Of a stretch of 64,000 nucleotides of DNA, positions 1-10,371 are shown piece after piece. The stretch is from positions 95,464,051 through 95,528,050 of the forward strand of contig OY821521.1 in assembly GCA_963682025.1 (NCBI GenBank), given 5' to 3'. The first letter of the stretch is position 1. Every line of letters begins with the position of its first letter. This DNA comes from Cordilura impudica. Lineage: Eukaryota; Arthropoda; Insecta; Diptera; Scathophagidae. The notes beneath the pieces are model-generated. The model searched no databases. It was given only the letters and a program-made list of their open reading frames with translations, and was not told the DNA's origin. A program made the translations under genes and the position numbers.

Positions 1-445
1 TTTGGTGTAATATTTAAGTTAATTAATTAATAAAAGAAACTATATAAAATCAATATCAATATTCTGCGATTTTTATAACATCACAAAATGTTACAAATTG
101 ATACATACTACTGTTGCCAATATCAAAATACTATAAATAATATTCATATATTTTGTATATGTATATCCATAATAAGCGCATATTAAAATAAATCGGTATT
201 TTATTTTATTTTTACAAAATTCTGAAATTTTTAGAGTTGAAAAAATAGTATGGTTTTAAGAGTTGTATTTTTAGTACATGTATAAACCCTGCATACTTGC
301 TTTCAAAAGTAGTAGGTAGGTAAGCCATAAAATATTTATTTACCCTGTAAAAAAAATTGTTGTTTAGAAAAATACTATTTTTTGTCAGATGTTAATTAAA
401 ATAAATTTTTAAACTTTGTTATTTAATGTCGGGACGGAGGCAAAC

Positions 446-712
446 GCCATTCCGAAAATTTTGTTTCAACAGTTATCCACATTAAGAATAACCGCGGAGC
501 TCAGCTCAATCAATGTGCAATGAGCGAGCCTTGCCCTGGGAAACATGCGTTTATGCTTTTCTTAACACAAACGCCATTCCCAACTACCAAAAATTTTTGA
601 CACGAGCTATTCACATTATGAATAGTCGCGGAGCTCAACTCAATCATAGTGCAATGATGAAGCTTCGCCCTGGGAAACATATATTCATGCTTTTCTTAGC
701 ACAAACCGAACT
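446..712. repeat. Two-unit tandem duplication, period about 127 bp
   Basis: Two diverged units start with GCCATTCC at 446 and 573. Both carry CGCGGAGCTCA, a CAATG...GCCCTGGGAAACAT block and a TTTATGCTTTTCTTA/TTCATGCTTTTCTTAG block. It is more GC-rich than its surroundings. The same pair is present in the right-hand copy near 63000-63265. Confidence 0.75.
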
Positions 713-872
713 TCTTATGGCACATTAAAAATAAACTAATTGAGAAGTACAATTCATCATTACGCTGTATTATAATACTATTTTCTTATTTTACTAGTAG
801 CTAGTAAACAAACTGATCGTATCATTGTGAACGAAATAGAATTGAAATTGTATGCAGATTTGTTTTACTTAG

Positions 873-1355
873 TCCGAGTTCACACAAGGCAACTTTTGTT
901 GCGCAATTCTTGAGTTTGTAGATGTTTGCGGTGAGGGGAATAAAAAGGGAAAAATAATTGCCGGTTCTCGGATATTTCAAGCAATTCTCTCATTCGCTTT
1001 TTTTTTTGTTGAATATTTGACATTTCTTTTCATTCGGTGTTTCGCTTCTTGGTGTGAAGAATTCGTAATTATTGTTTACTTTATTAAAATAGCCTTTAAA
1101 TGGAATCGGGACTTAATTTTTTTCTTTTGAATTCATTTTTCAACAAAACCAATTAAATTAATTTATGTATGTATGTATTTAATTTTATTATTGTTCTTTA
1201 CGACTAGAGCACAAATGTCAAATTATAAGAAAATAAAAACACAACAAAACAGTAAAATTGCCGAAGAAATTGTCGTGTGTGGACATAAAAGCAATTTCAA
1301 AAGAGAATTGCCAAAAAGGTGCGCAATAAAAATTGCCTTGTGTGACCCCCGCCTT
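873..1355. mobile_element. MITE-like element with CACACAAGGCAA inverted ends
   Basis: The left end reads GAGTTCACACAAGGCAACTT followed by TTGTTGCGCAA. The right end reads TGCGCAATAAAAATTGCC followed by TTGTGTGAC, its imperfect inverse. The element is about 480 bp, AT-rich and has no transposase. It lies inside the long direct repeat and recurs near 63425-63910. Superfamily is not assignable and no convincing target duplication was found. Confidence 0.55.
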
Positions 1356-1446
1356 AAAAAACCTGTTTCTACAGATAGTGAATAAAATCCCAGTAAGCAT
1401 TTTATGCAATAAATGATCATGTAGAGTCTTTTTGACTCATATGTGC

Positions 1447-2656
1447 TATTAAAACAGTTATAAATGCGCCCTTTTGCTGATCACAAAATATTCTTTTGTT
1501 GGGATTAAATATTACCTTACCCGCGAATCTTCTTGAGAGTCCTTTTTATCCGCTTTTCTAATAAGTTTCGACTCATTTTTGAGTCTTATTTAATGTAATT
1601 TTTCTATAAATCACTTTCGAAGAGAAAGCAAAAATCATTATCTAGTCTTTTTCTAATAGCGCATGTGATTAAGCAGTTTTTAATTATCAAAAGTGCTCGA
1701 AGAAGACACAGTAAGGTATTTTTTGTTAAAACAATCTTCGAAATGATGACTGGGATATCGTATATTTTTGTTAACACACAAACATATGCATAGCAGCACG
1801 AGTAAACCGAACTCAAATTGGCTTCTTATATGTATACAGCCGAACAAAAATGAAAATACTCACCAAAGAGTAAAGTAAGCAACAATTTCATTCAGTCTTA
1901 TGGAAGCTTTTGAACAAAGCAAGTCTATGTCGCGTTGTCTTGTGAATTTTTACATTGTTTTTTAATAGGTACTAGTGATGCCAGGAGATTTTTTCAGAAA
2001 TCTCTACGCTTATGAAAAAAATTCACCTTTTTTCCCTACACTACTTTTTTTAAAATTTATTTTTAATTTGTACAATTTCAATTATGTAAAAATAAAAAAT
2101 AAGATAAAAATATCATGAGAATTACATAAGAATAATATAAAAAACATACAGATATTATAAAAAAAATATTTTTGCAATTCTGTTTAATTCATCTTTTTGA
2201 TATGGTTAGATGTGCATTTAAAATTTACACAATTAAAGGTGTGTTTACCATATGTGTATTTTCCATATGTAAATTCAGTTTTACGATCCATACGTAATTT
2301 GGCGTGTGTGTCAAAATTGGCGTTTTACATACAATTCATCATTTTGCGATCAAACGTACATATGTATTTCCGTATGACATAACCTCTAAATGTAAACAAC
2401 AGCTGATTTAATTTGTGAATTTACAAAAAGTTATTGTTAAAAATAAAGTAATATATTTTTTATATTTTTTAATTGTTAATTAATATTAAACAATTTATTT
2501 TTCTTTCAATATTTATCTTTATAATTTACTCTGTTTTTCTTTCGCCACAAGCAGTATTGTATTTTAATATGGTTGTCATGCCAAAATAGAACCTGCTCTA
2601 ATTGAAAAATTTACATATGTTTTGCCAAATGTGTTGTACATAAACAGTTTTTGAAA
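1447..2656. other. AT-rich intergenic DNA, no gene seen
   Basis: No ORF here has a recognisable domain. There is a small hairpin GACTCATTTTTGAGTC near 1570. The stretch 2215-2400 is rich in CATATGT and ACGTA motifs and may be part of the transposon-like sequence ending near 2730. Confidence 0.5.
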
Positions 2657-2732
2657 GGGTTCACACTATGTGTACAAATTGCATGTGCTAAAACAATAAG
2701 AAAAACACAAGCAAAACACATAGTGTGAACGC
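2657..2732. repeat. Short inverted repeat GTTCACACTATGTG / CACATAGTGTGAAC
   Basis: A perfect 14-bp inverted pair lies at 2659-2672 and 2717-2730 with a 44-bp loop. Such ends are typical of small non-autonomous DNA transposons. It may be a short hairpin element or the right end of a larger one that begins near 2235, where a related GTGTTTACCATATGTGTA motif occurs. Confidence 0.5.
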
Positions 2733-2797
2733 AGCTTCATTAAAATGGCTTGCAAATGAGATGTTACAACTCAAACAGAATATTTGTTCTTGGTTTT

Positions 2798-3965
2798 CAG
2801 TGTTGCCGTTGTAGCTTTTTAGTTGCTAGATTTAGCAACTTTTTTTGTCGTTTAGCATCCAAAATTTATCAAAAGATGCTAGATGCTAACTTAGAATCTT
2901 TTATTAATAAAATGTTGCTTTTAGCATCTTTTAATGGTATTGATATGTTTTTATTTCTCAAAGTGTAGTACAGTAATTTTGTGTACTACTCCTTTTACCA
3001 CTCTGCTCGTTTCTTTCAACAAATATAACAAAACATTTTGAAATAGAAGAATGTAAACACCAACAACAGTTTTTAATGAATTTGAAAGTCGATTGCCAAA
3101 AAATATTATTGTATTAAAAAATGCCAAAATTTTCAATACAAAACACATTAAAACGGGTAAAAGAACAGATAACCAATATATTAGAAGAGTTTAAATTTAT
3201 ATCATCTGAAACAGAAAAAATTCAAATCCAATGGAGTTATATCACAGAACAAAACTGGGATACAACACTGAATACAACCTCTTTATGGATTGAAAAATTC
3301 TATTGGCGAAAATCCATTTTAGGAATCAATATTTGTGTTGTCTATATTAGTTTTGTCTTTCTCAAAAGCCGAAGTTGAACGTTTGTTTAGCTTAATAGCT
3401 TTAATTAAAATCAAACTTCGAACAGAATAAAATCCGAGTTGTTATGTTCTGTAATACGTATAAAAGAAGGATTGAAATTGAAAAATTGGTGCTGTCACAC
3501 TTACAATATACCGAGCGATGTCGTTGATAAGAGTCGATCGTCAGAAATATATCAGAGCCAAGAAGAACTTGAAGATGAAGACATCACAGAAATGTTAGAT
3601 TCCATAAACCAATTATTCTAATATAATCGTATCTTTTGATAATGTAATTTCTGTTATATTTTAAATAAAAAAAATCCCTCTAAAATTAAAAATATTTAAT
3701 TTAAGTTTAAAATAAACTCAATTTGATGTTAATAAAAATTTCAGATGAAATCCAAAATAATTTTAATTAAAAATTAAAAAATATAAATCGAAACATATGT
3801 TTTATATTAATTTTTCGATTTAAAAACCAAAGAATTTATTAATAAGTATATAATTTTTCAGTATAAAGGTAATGAAATTTGAAAAAAAAAATTTAGCATC
3901 CAGTACGTTTAAGCATCTTTTTTTGCAATTTAGCATCTTTACAATTTCAAATTATGGCAATACTG
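2798..3965 (+). mobile_element. Decayed hAT transposon with TIRs and 8-bp target duplication
   Basis: The left end begins CAGTGTTGCC and the right end is the inverse of CAGTATTGCC, both typical hAT termini. The flanking octamers are TTGGTTTT (2790-2797) and TTGGGTTT (3966-3973), a one-mismatch 8-bp target duplication as expected for hAT. Subterminal TTAGCATC/GATGCTA motifs repeat near both ends (about 2850-2935 and 3895-3940), as hAT transposase binding sites do. Inside is a transposase C-terminal relic. At about 1.17 kb the element is internally deleted and non-autonomous. Confidence 0.8.
3121..3621 (+). pseudogene. hAT transposase C-terminal (dimerisation) relic
   Basis: This is the last part of a hAT-superfamily transposase, broken by a frame change near 3340-3350 and a stop near 3429. 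After the start at 3121 one frame reads IQIQWSYITEQNWDTTLNT. A second frame gives the hallmark hATC motif SFSKAEVERLFSLIALIK with KLRTE. A third (3439-3621) gives RIKEGLKLKNWCCHTYNIP and ends in an acidic tail. In intact hAT proteins these blocks are contiguous and form the dimerisation region. The DDE catalytic segments and the BED finger are absent. It lies wholly within the hAT element at 2798-3965. It cannot make a working transposase. Confidence 0.75.
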
Positions 3966-3973
3966 TTGGGTTT

Positions 3974-4194
3974 AAAAGATTTTTTATAACAGTGGTTATA
4001 AGCATGTATACTTAGATCTGATTTATCGCATTTTAATATATTTTCAAAAGCCTTGCATTTGCATTTATAGTCGTCACCTTTGACCTGCTCCAGCCATCCA
4101 TTAGCTTCTCGTCTCTCAACTAACTGAAGCAAAATCTTTATGTTCTGTATTTCTTTGATGTGTTTTCAGCATCATCGAAAAACGAATCGGACAT
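3974..4194 (-). pseudogene. BED-type zinc-finger fragment interrupted by the hAT insertion
   Basis: On the minus strand a start at 4194 reads MSDSFFDDAENTSKKYRT. After one frame change the sequence reads RREANGWLEQVKGDDYKCKC and then KSDLSIHAYNHCYKKSF. The WLEQVKGD, C-x-C and H-x4-C/H spacing resemble the N-terminal BED finger of hAT/ZBED-like proteins, with cysteine spacing somewhat degraded. The reading frame runs into the right end of the hAT element, so the hAT apparently jumped into this sequence. It may be an older hAT's N-terminus or a domesticated-gene fragment; no further exons were recognised. Confidence 0.5.
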
Positions 4195-4956
4195 TTTTCT
4201 AAAATTAATTATGTTTCTAAATTAATTATGCTCAAATTTATAATATTTTAATGTTATGCACAAAACAGTGTTTTATACTTGTCATTGTTATTAAAGAATC
4301 CACATATTTACTTCCTTCATATTATGGAGTTATTACCAGACTTAAAAAGACTTTAAAGTTTAAAATTGAAAAAAATTATGCGATATTTAACAAATACATT
4401 CAAAATAGTTTTGACTGAAATTTTTGGCAGTTTTAGTTTTGCCTTGTATCAGTAAAATGTTCAGATATTAACTAAAAAAAACAGTTTGTTAAATATTTTC
4501 ATCTTAATTATCTTAATTAATTTAAAGACACAAAGATAGATTTAATACAATAAAAAGAAGTAAGAGTTGAAAGTTGATCTATGCGGACTCACAAATGTGC
4601 CCTATACTAATAGGTCTGGAAAATTGAAAAGGATTGTAAAAAATAAAATGCACCTTTATATTAAAAAATTTAAATTAAAAAGAAAATTACAAAATAAACC
4701 ATTTACCTGGTTAAACTTAATATTGTTTGTAATTATCTGGATCAGGTTAGTATTTAAAATGGGATAAATCGGGAGTCATTCTGCCAATTTATGACCTAAA
4801 ATATGTAGACACCTCTATAAAATGCTGAAAATTCAGAGCATTTGTTGTAATAATTCAGTAATAGGTTTATCAAAGTGTTTACATATTCAAATATTTTTTA
4901 TACATTTGTTACAAATAGTGCAAGAAGTCCAGATATTAATGTAAACGTAAAACCCA
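4195..4956. other. AT-rich intergenic DNA, no gene seen
   Basis: No domain-bearing ORF is present. The reading frame at 4567-4767 has no ATG start and lysine/asparagine-rich composition expected of AT-rich noise. Confidence 0.5.
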
Positions 4957-5008
4957 GGTGGAGGGTATCAAAGATTCGGCATAGCCGAATTTAACACTCT
5001 TACTTGTT
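4957..5008 (+). mobile_element. 3' end of a DINE/Helentron-like element
   Basis: The sequence has a perfect hairpin ATTCGGCATAGCCGAAT (4974-4990) followed by a tail ending CTTACTTGT. The same terminal tail follows a different hairpin in the larger DINE family of this window. A truncated relative of the GGTGGAGGGTATCAAAGATT part is at 21263-21300 in the opposite orientation. The body is missing. Confidence 0.55.
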
Positions 5009-5014
5009 TTTTTT

Positions 5015-5285
5015 TAACTTTGCGCTCTATTGCATCAGTAATTAAAATGATGCCATAGTTGCAAAAATTTGCGGCAGCACTGTCAATTGTTTCCATAAAA
5101 AAATTTTTGACGGAAATCAGTGCTGCCAAGTGATGCGTGTTTGAACGTTTTACTTTTATTATGCTGCAGTGATGCATAACTACTGCATTTACGAACGTAC
5201 CCGTTATTTTATGCTGAAGGATTCTGGGCTCCAGCAAATCTCACAAGTGCTCTATAAGATTAAGATCGAATGGTGGGCGGTGATT
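5015..5285 (-). pseudogene. Tc1-like transposase C-terminal relic
   Basis: On the minus strand from about 5270 the translation reads DLNLIEHL, stop, DLLEPRILQHKITGTFVNAV, matching the Tc1-family D-x-NPIE-LW...LL block around the last catalytic acidic residue (DD34E). It is followed by a region like the 'SMPRR...VIKAKGG' C-terminus (here MHHCSIIKVKRSNTHH). In-frame stops and a missing N-terminal two-thirds make it a dead fragment. Confidence 0.6.
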
Positions 5286-6374
5286 TTAATTGACTTTTAG
5301 TATTTTTGAGCAATCACAACTTCACATTGCAAAGTTCATACTTTTTTATATTGACATGTCAGTCAGTTTTTTTAATGTTCTGAGAACAGATTCTTTGATT
5401 TTAGAACTAATTTGGGAAGCAGTAATTCTGCACTTATGAGTGGCTTCTGCTTATGATCCGAGCTATTTTATGCAAAAATTTACCCTCATATCTTAGCTTT
5501 AGGATAATTTTTCTCTTGTCAGCAACGATTTTTATGATTTTGAGATTGATCTCAAAATATTGTTTCCAAAAGATATATAATTAAATTAAATGAACTTTAT
5601 ACAAACAAATTTGTCTTCTAATTTGAAATATTATATTAATACGAAAAAATTTATTGACTATAAAATACTGTTATACTTTTCAATTTCAATGTTTTGTTTT
5701 CCTAGCAAAAAAAAAAAAGAAAAAATAAAATAAAGAATTAATTAAAAAAAAAAAGAAATTTAAAATTATAAATTCAATTTTTCGATCAAAAATATCTAAG
5801 TCAAACAGAAAATCTCCGACGTTTTGCGGTTTTCTAGTAAAAATAAAAAGTTTTTTTTTACAATGTATTCCGTTTGCATTTTATGTGGTCATAAGCGTGT
5901 ACATTTAAATTTTTTATGTACACACTTTAAATTTCTGATAAGTCGTAATTGTGGTTAAGTTCACTGATTAGCTATTACAAAAAATTACGCCTATAAATAA
6001 CAATATTTTAATCATGTATTGTTTTATAACCAATTAAATAGAATAATTTCCACTACAAAATTAACGTATATACTGGCCCTTGACCAAAGAAGAAAACAAA
6101 AATTAACAATATATGTATTATCTATGATCACTTTTAAAGAATGTATAAATTAATAAATCTATCTGAAAGTAATGTGCCAAATTGGGCGCTTTCTTAATTT
6201 TTGATGCAAATTATTTCAAATTATTATTATTATTTTTTTTTGATAAATGACCACATACATATACAGTGCAATATATCGTTAGAAAGCTTGTAAATAATAA
6301 ACTGACCTTTTTGGAATAATCTACTTGTTTAAAAAAATCATAAATGTATTTATTTTAGACGTGTTTTTATCAGA
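5286..6374. other. AT-rich intergenic DNA, no gene seen
   Basis: Poly-A/T tracts and scattered hexamers are present, but nothing coding. Confidence 0.5.
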
Positions 6375-6829
6375 GTTCAGAAAAAACACACACTGAATAA
6401 AAAACTCGTACATATATGTAAACAAACATAACTTAGACCAACACACACATATTTTTATTTTCATATCAATTATGTGCGTTTCTAAACTTTCTACGGTGCC
6501 CAACACAACCATGACTGTGTTCGTTTTAATATTTCGTTATTTACACGAACATTTTTGTATCACATACTTTTTGTTTCAATCACACATAAAGCACACATTT
6601 TTGAGTGTTGCTTTATTTGAAGTTCTTGTTCTGCTACGTGTAGTGAAAAAAAACACAGAACATGTACAATAAACAGGTTCGAGTTCAGTTATATTTTAAG
6701 TCGTGTTGTGGCTCGTGTAGTAAGAAAAAACACAACATGTACAATAAACAGGTTCGAGTTCAGTTATATTTTAAGTCGTGTTTAAAATATAACTGAACTC
6801 GAACCTGTTTATTGTACATGTTGTGTTTT
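6375..6829. mobile_element. Foldback element: left arm and symmetry centre
   Basis: This arm is the inverse of 6785-6829 plus 7614-7947, with the symmetry axis near 6784. The arm carries two direct copies of a segment spanning AACATGTACAATAAACAGG to AAGTCGTGT (from about 6659 and 6736). The same short ORF (MCVSKLSTVPNTTMTVFVLI...) appears on opposite strands in the two arms, which is a consequence of the symmetry and not evidence for a gene. The right arm is split by a DINE insertion. Confidence 0.75.
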
Positions 6830-7613
6830 TATACCCTATACCACTATGTGGTTTGGGTATAATGACTTTGTGCTGCTGTTTGTAACAACCAAAAATATTT
6901 GACCTAGACCCATCTTTAATTATACCGATCGAATCAGAATCACTTTCTGAGTTGATTTAACAATGTCCGTCCGTCCGTCCGTCCGTCCGTCTGTGTGTCT
7001 ATGTAAAGCTTGTAATCAAACTGCAGGTCGCAAATGTGAATATATTTTGACGAAATTTGGTATATAAGCTTTTATCGGCCATGGGATGGCCGCTATTGAA
7101 ATTGGTGAGAATCGGTCCATGTTCAGACCTAGCCCCCATACAAATTACCCATATGAAATCGACATAAATTGCCATAAGATCCAAATTGTCATATAGATCT
7201 TACTCAAATTGGGTTTGTATGCGTTCATTACATCCACTAATGAGTAGTCCAAAAATGATCCCTTTGACCCCATATAGAGCTGCTTCCCGATATTCACTTA
7301 AATCTATTAAAAAACAAAAATATTGCACTGATTCTTCTCAAATTTTGTTTGTACACATTTTTACAAAATACAAGAGACTTTACCAAACATGATCAGGATC
7401 GGTCCATTTTTGGACCTAGTCCCTTTATAGATATAGCATCCGATATGAACTTTTTCATATCTGCAGCCAAAAAAATTAATAAAAATCCCACTCAAATTTG
7501 GTTTTTGCTTATTTTCAATGTCCAGTTAGTTGGGCCTAAGAGATAGGGTTTCTAAACGCATGGTATAGGGTATCGTATAGTCGGTCTATACCGACTATAA
7601 TTTTCTTACTTGT
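6830..7613 (+). mobile_element. DINE-1/Helentron-like element, copy A
   Basis: The element starts TATACCCTATACCACTATG and ends with a near-palindrome TAGTCGGTCTATACCGACTA plus a tail ending CTTACTTGT. It has a (GTCC)n run at 6966-6990, the GTCY microsatellite known from DINE-1 elements, and an inverted ACCCTATACCA motif near both ends. The foldback it entered supplies its own empty site: the uninterrupted arm has six T where the insertion occurred, consistent with insertion between two Ts and no longer target duplication. It is non-coding; the ORFs on it are fortuitous. Confidence 0.8.
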
Positions 7614-7963
7614 TTCTTACTACACGAGCCACAACACGACTTAAAATATAACTGAACTCGAACCTGTTTATTGTAGATGTTCTGTGTTTTTTTTCACTAC
7701 ACGTAGCAGAACATGAACTTCAAATAAAGCAACACTCAAAAATGTGTGCTTTATGTGTGTTTGAAACAAAAAGTATGTGATACAAAAATGTTCGTGTAAA
7801 TAACGAAATATTAAAACGAACACAGTCATGGTTGTGTTGGGCACCGTAAAAAATTTAGAAACGCACATAATTGATATGAAAATAAAGATATGTGTTGGCT
7901 GCTTTTGAACAGAACATTGTGTGTTTCATGTGTGTATTTTCTGAACCTTGGTTTTTATGTATT
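7614..7963. mobile_element. Foldback element: right arm after the DINE insertion
   Basis: The sequence resumes CTTACTACACGAGCC after DINE copy A and runs as the inverse of about 6400-6728. Similarity fades near 7947 at a TTCTGAAC/GTTCAGAA pair that may mark the true ends. DINE copy B follows immediately at 7964. Confidence 0.7.
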
Positions 7964-8435
7964 TATACCCTATACCACTATGTGGTTTGGGTATAATGAC
8001 TTTGTGCTGCTGTTTGTAACAACCAAAAATATTTGACCTAGACCCATCTTTAATTATACCGATCGAATCAGAATCACTTTCTGAGTTGATTTAACAATGT
8101 CCGTCCGTCCGTCTGTGTGTCCATGTAAAGCTTGTAATCAAACTGCAGGTCGCAAATATGAATATATTTAAATGAAATTTGGTACATAAGCTTCTATCGG
8201 CCATGGGATGAACGCTATTGAAATTGGTGAGAATCGGTCCATGTTCAGACCTAGCCCCCATACAAATTACCCATATGAAATCGACATAAATTGCCATAAG
8301 ATCCAAATTGTCATATAGATCTTACTCAAATTGGGTTTGTATGCGTTCATTACATCCACTAATGAGTAGTCCAAAAATGATCCCTTTGACCCCATATAGA
8401 GCTGCTTCCCGACCTTCACTTAAATCTATTAAAAA
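7964..8435 (+). mobile_element. DINE-like element copy B, 5' part
   Basis: About 95% like copy A by eye up to TCTATTAAAAA, where copy C interrupts it. The remainder is at 9212-9511. The (GTCC)n run lies near 8099-8112. Confidence 0.8.
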
Positions 8436-9211
8436 ACAAGTAAGAAAATTATAGTCGGTCTAGACCGACTATACGATACCCTATACCATGCGTTTAGAAA
8501 CCCTATCTCTTAGGCCCAACTAACTGGACATTGAAAATAAGCAAAAACCAAATTTGAGTGGGATTTTTATTAATTTTTTTGGCTGCAGATATGAAAAAGT
8601 TCATATCGGATGCTATATCTATAAAGGGACTAGGTCCAAAAATGGACCGATCCTGATCATGTTTGGTAAAGTCTCTTGTATTTTGCAAAAATATGTACAA
8701 ACAAAATTTGAGAAGAATCAGTACAATATTTTTGTTTTTTAATAGATTTAAGTGAAGATCGGGAAGCAGCATTATATGGGGTCAAAGGGATCATTTTTGG
8801 ACTACTCATTAGTGGATATAATGAACGCATACAAACCCAATTTGAGTAAGATCTATATGACAATTTGGATCTTATGGCAATTTATGTCGATTTCATATGG
8901 GTAATTTGTATGGGGACTAGGTCTGAACATGGACCGATTCTCACCAATTTCAATAGCGTTCATCCCATGGACGATAAAAGCTTATGTACCAAATTTCGTC
9001 AAAATGTATTCATATTTGCGACCTGCAGTTTGATTACAAGCTTTACATGGACACACAGACGGACGGACGGACGGACATTGTTAAATCAACTCAGAAAGTG
9101 GTTCTGATTCGATCGGTATAATTAAAGATGGGTCTAGATCAAATATTTTTGGTTGTTACAAACAGCAGCACAAAGTCATTATACCCAAACCACATAGTGG
9201 TATAGGGTATA
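8436..9211 (-). mobile_element. DINE-like element copy C, nested inside copy B
   Basis: A complete 776-bp copy in reverse orientation, from ACAAGTAAG through the perfect 20-bp palindrome TAGTCGGTCTAGACCGACTA to GGTATAGGGTATA. Removing it restores copy B exactly as it reads in copy A (six A, then C), so it inserted between two A/T pairs without duplicating more than that. This is the behaviour of Helentron-type rolling-circle elements. Confidence 0.85.
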
Positions 9212-9511
9212 ACAAAAATATTGCACTGATTCTTCTCAAATTTTGTTTGTATATATTTTTGCAAAATACAAGAGACTTTACCAAACATGATCAGAATCGG
9301 TCCATTTTTGGACCTAGTCCCTTTATAGATATAGTATCCGATATGAACTTTTTCATATCTGCAGCCAAAAAAATTAATAAAAATCCCACTCAAATTTGGT
9401 TTTTGCTTATTTTCAATGTCCAGTTAGTTGGGCCTAAGAGATAGGGTTTCTAAACGCATGGTATAGGGTATCGTATAGTCGGTCTAGACCGACTATAATA
9501 TTCTTACTTGT
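9212..9511 (+). mobile_element. DINE-like element copy B, 3' part
   Basis: Resumes at ACAAAAATATTGC and ends with the TAGTCGGTCTAGACCGACTA hairpin and CTTACTTGT tail. Confidence 0.8.
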
Positions 9512-10371
9512 TTTATTCTTCGATTTATCGATCAAATAAATTGTAAATATTCCAGAATACATATGTATATGTTTTATATAAAAAATGAAAAACAATTCAC
9601 ACAAATAATTAAAATAAAAAAAAAAAATTGAGAAATATTTTGTATTTTTATAAAAAAGAAGAGATTTTAGAAATTTTTTTTTTAGTTAAAAAATTAAATA
9701 AACATAAAAACTTAAATGCAATTCTTAAAAAATAGAAAGAAAAGTCACTAAGAGTTTCGAGCAATTAAAGATACAAATTAGTCTGATTTTGTAAAATAAT
9801 TTCAAAAATTAAAATCCATTTTTTCTATTGAGCGATTTTTGGTTTTTCTAATGTTTGATTTAGAGAAAACTCCTTTTAAATTATAATAAAAAAAAGTATA
9901 CTAAGTCATCTGCTTTTTAATAACTGAAAATATATGTAATAAAAATGTATGTAAATTTTTTGATTTTATTGAATTATTTTTTTAAACGCATTTTTAAAAT
10001 TATTCGTTTTATTCGATTAATTGATACAAATTTATCGGTTTATTTTAATGATTCTATATAAATTGTTAATTTTTGAATTATTCGATTTATCCAATCAATT
10101 CTTAATCGGTTGAAAACCCTAGTACGTATGCTATTTTGAAATTGACTAAATATTTTATTTTGATATGACCTTTGACACACTAGCTGATCCGCTACATTTA
10201 CTATATGTAACATATAAAGAGCAGTTCATATTGTTTCATTCAAAATTAAAATATAAGAATTTGTTGTATGTATGTATGTATTAATTATGTCTTCTTGGTC
10301 GCTGTTTTTGCTTTACATTTCAGAATTAACCTTTTACAAAACCGATAGATATTACTTGCGCTACTTTTAAA
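9512..10371. other. Intergenic region upstream of the SMIM14-like gene
   Basis: AT-rich DNA with several ATTCGATT/AATCGATT-type motifs between 9520 and 10125. It presumably holds the promoter and 5' UTR of the gene starting at 10372, but no core promoter element could be singled out. Confidence 0.45.

Larger units (their letters stand above)
1..1446. repeat. Left copy of a long direct repeat (partner 62535-64000)
   Basis: This stretch recurs in the same orientation at 62535-64000, almost base for base. The differences are scattered substitutions and a few small indels: an extra TATG, an extra GTAG, an extra AAAAAAGATGTT-like block in the right copy, and one T-run difference. Homology reaches the window edge on both sides, so the true ends are not visible. 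It contains a 127-bp tandem duplication and a MITE-like element, listed separately. The short ORFs inside keep reading in both copies simply because the copies are near-identical; none resembles a known protein. It could be part of a larger mobile element, a segmental duplication, or an assembly artefact joining two haplotypes. Confidence 0.9.

Noticed and set aside
4567..4767. 66-codon ORF
   Set aside because: No ATG at its start, lysine/asparagine-rich, no similarity; consistent with AT-rich noise.
6472..6672. Matching ORFs on opposite strands near 6.5 and 7.8 kb
   Set aside because: They are the two arms of one foldback element; there is no domain and no transposase motif.
6966..6990. Regularly spaced short repeats as a CRISPR-like array
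   Set aside because: It is the continuous (GTCC)n microsatellite of a DINE element in a eukaryotic sequence; no spacers.
8865..9107. Repeated ORFs (YVDFIWVICMGARSEHGP type) seen in many places
   Set aside because: They fall on DINE-like elements in all orientations, include the GTCC microsatellite as peptide, and break in different copies. Similarity comes from element copies, not from a protein under selection.
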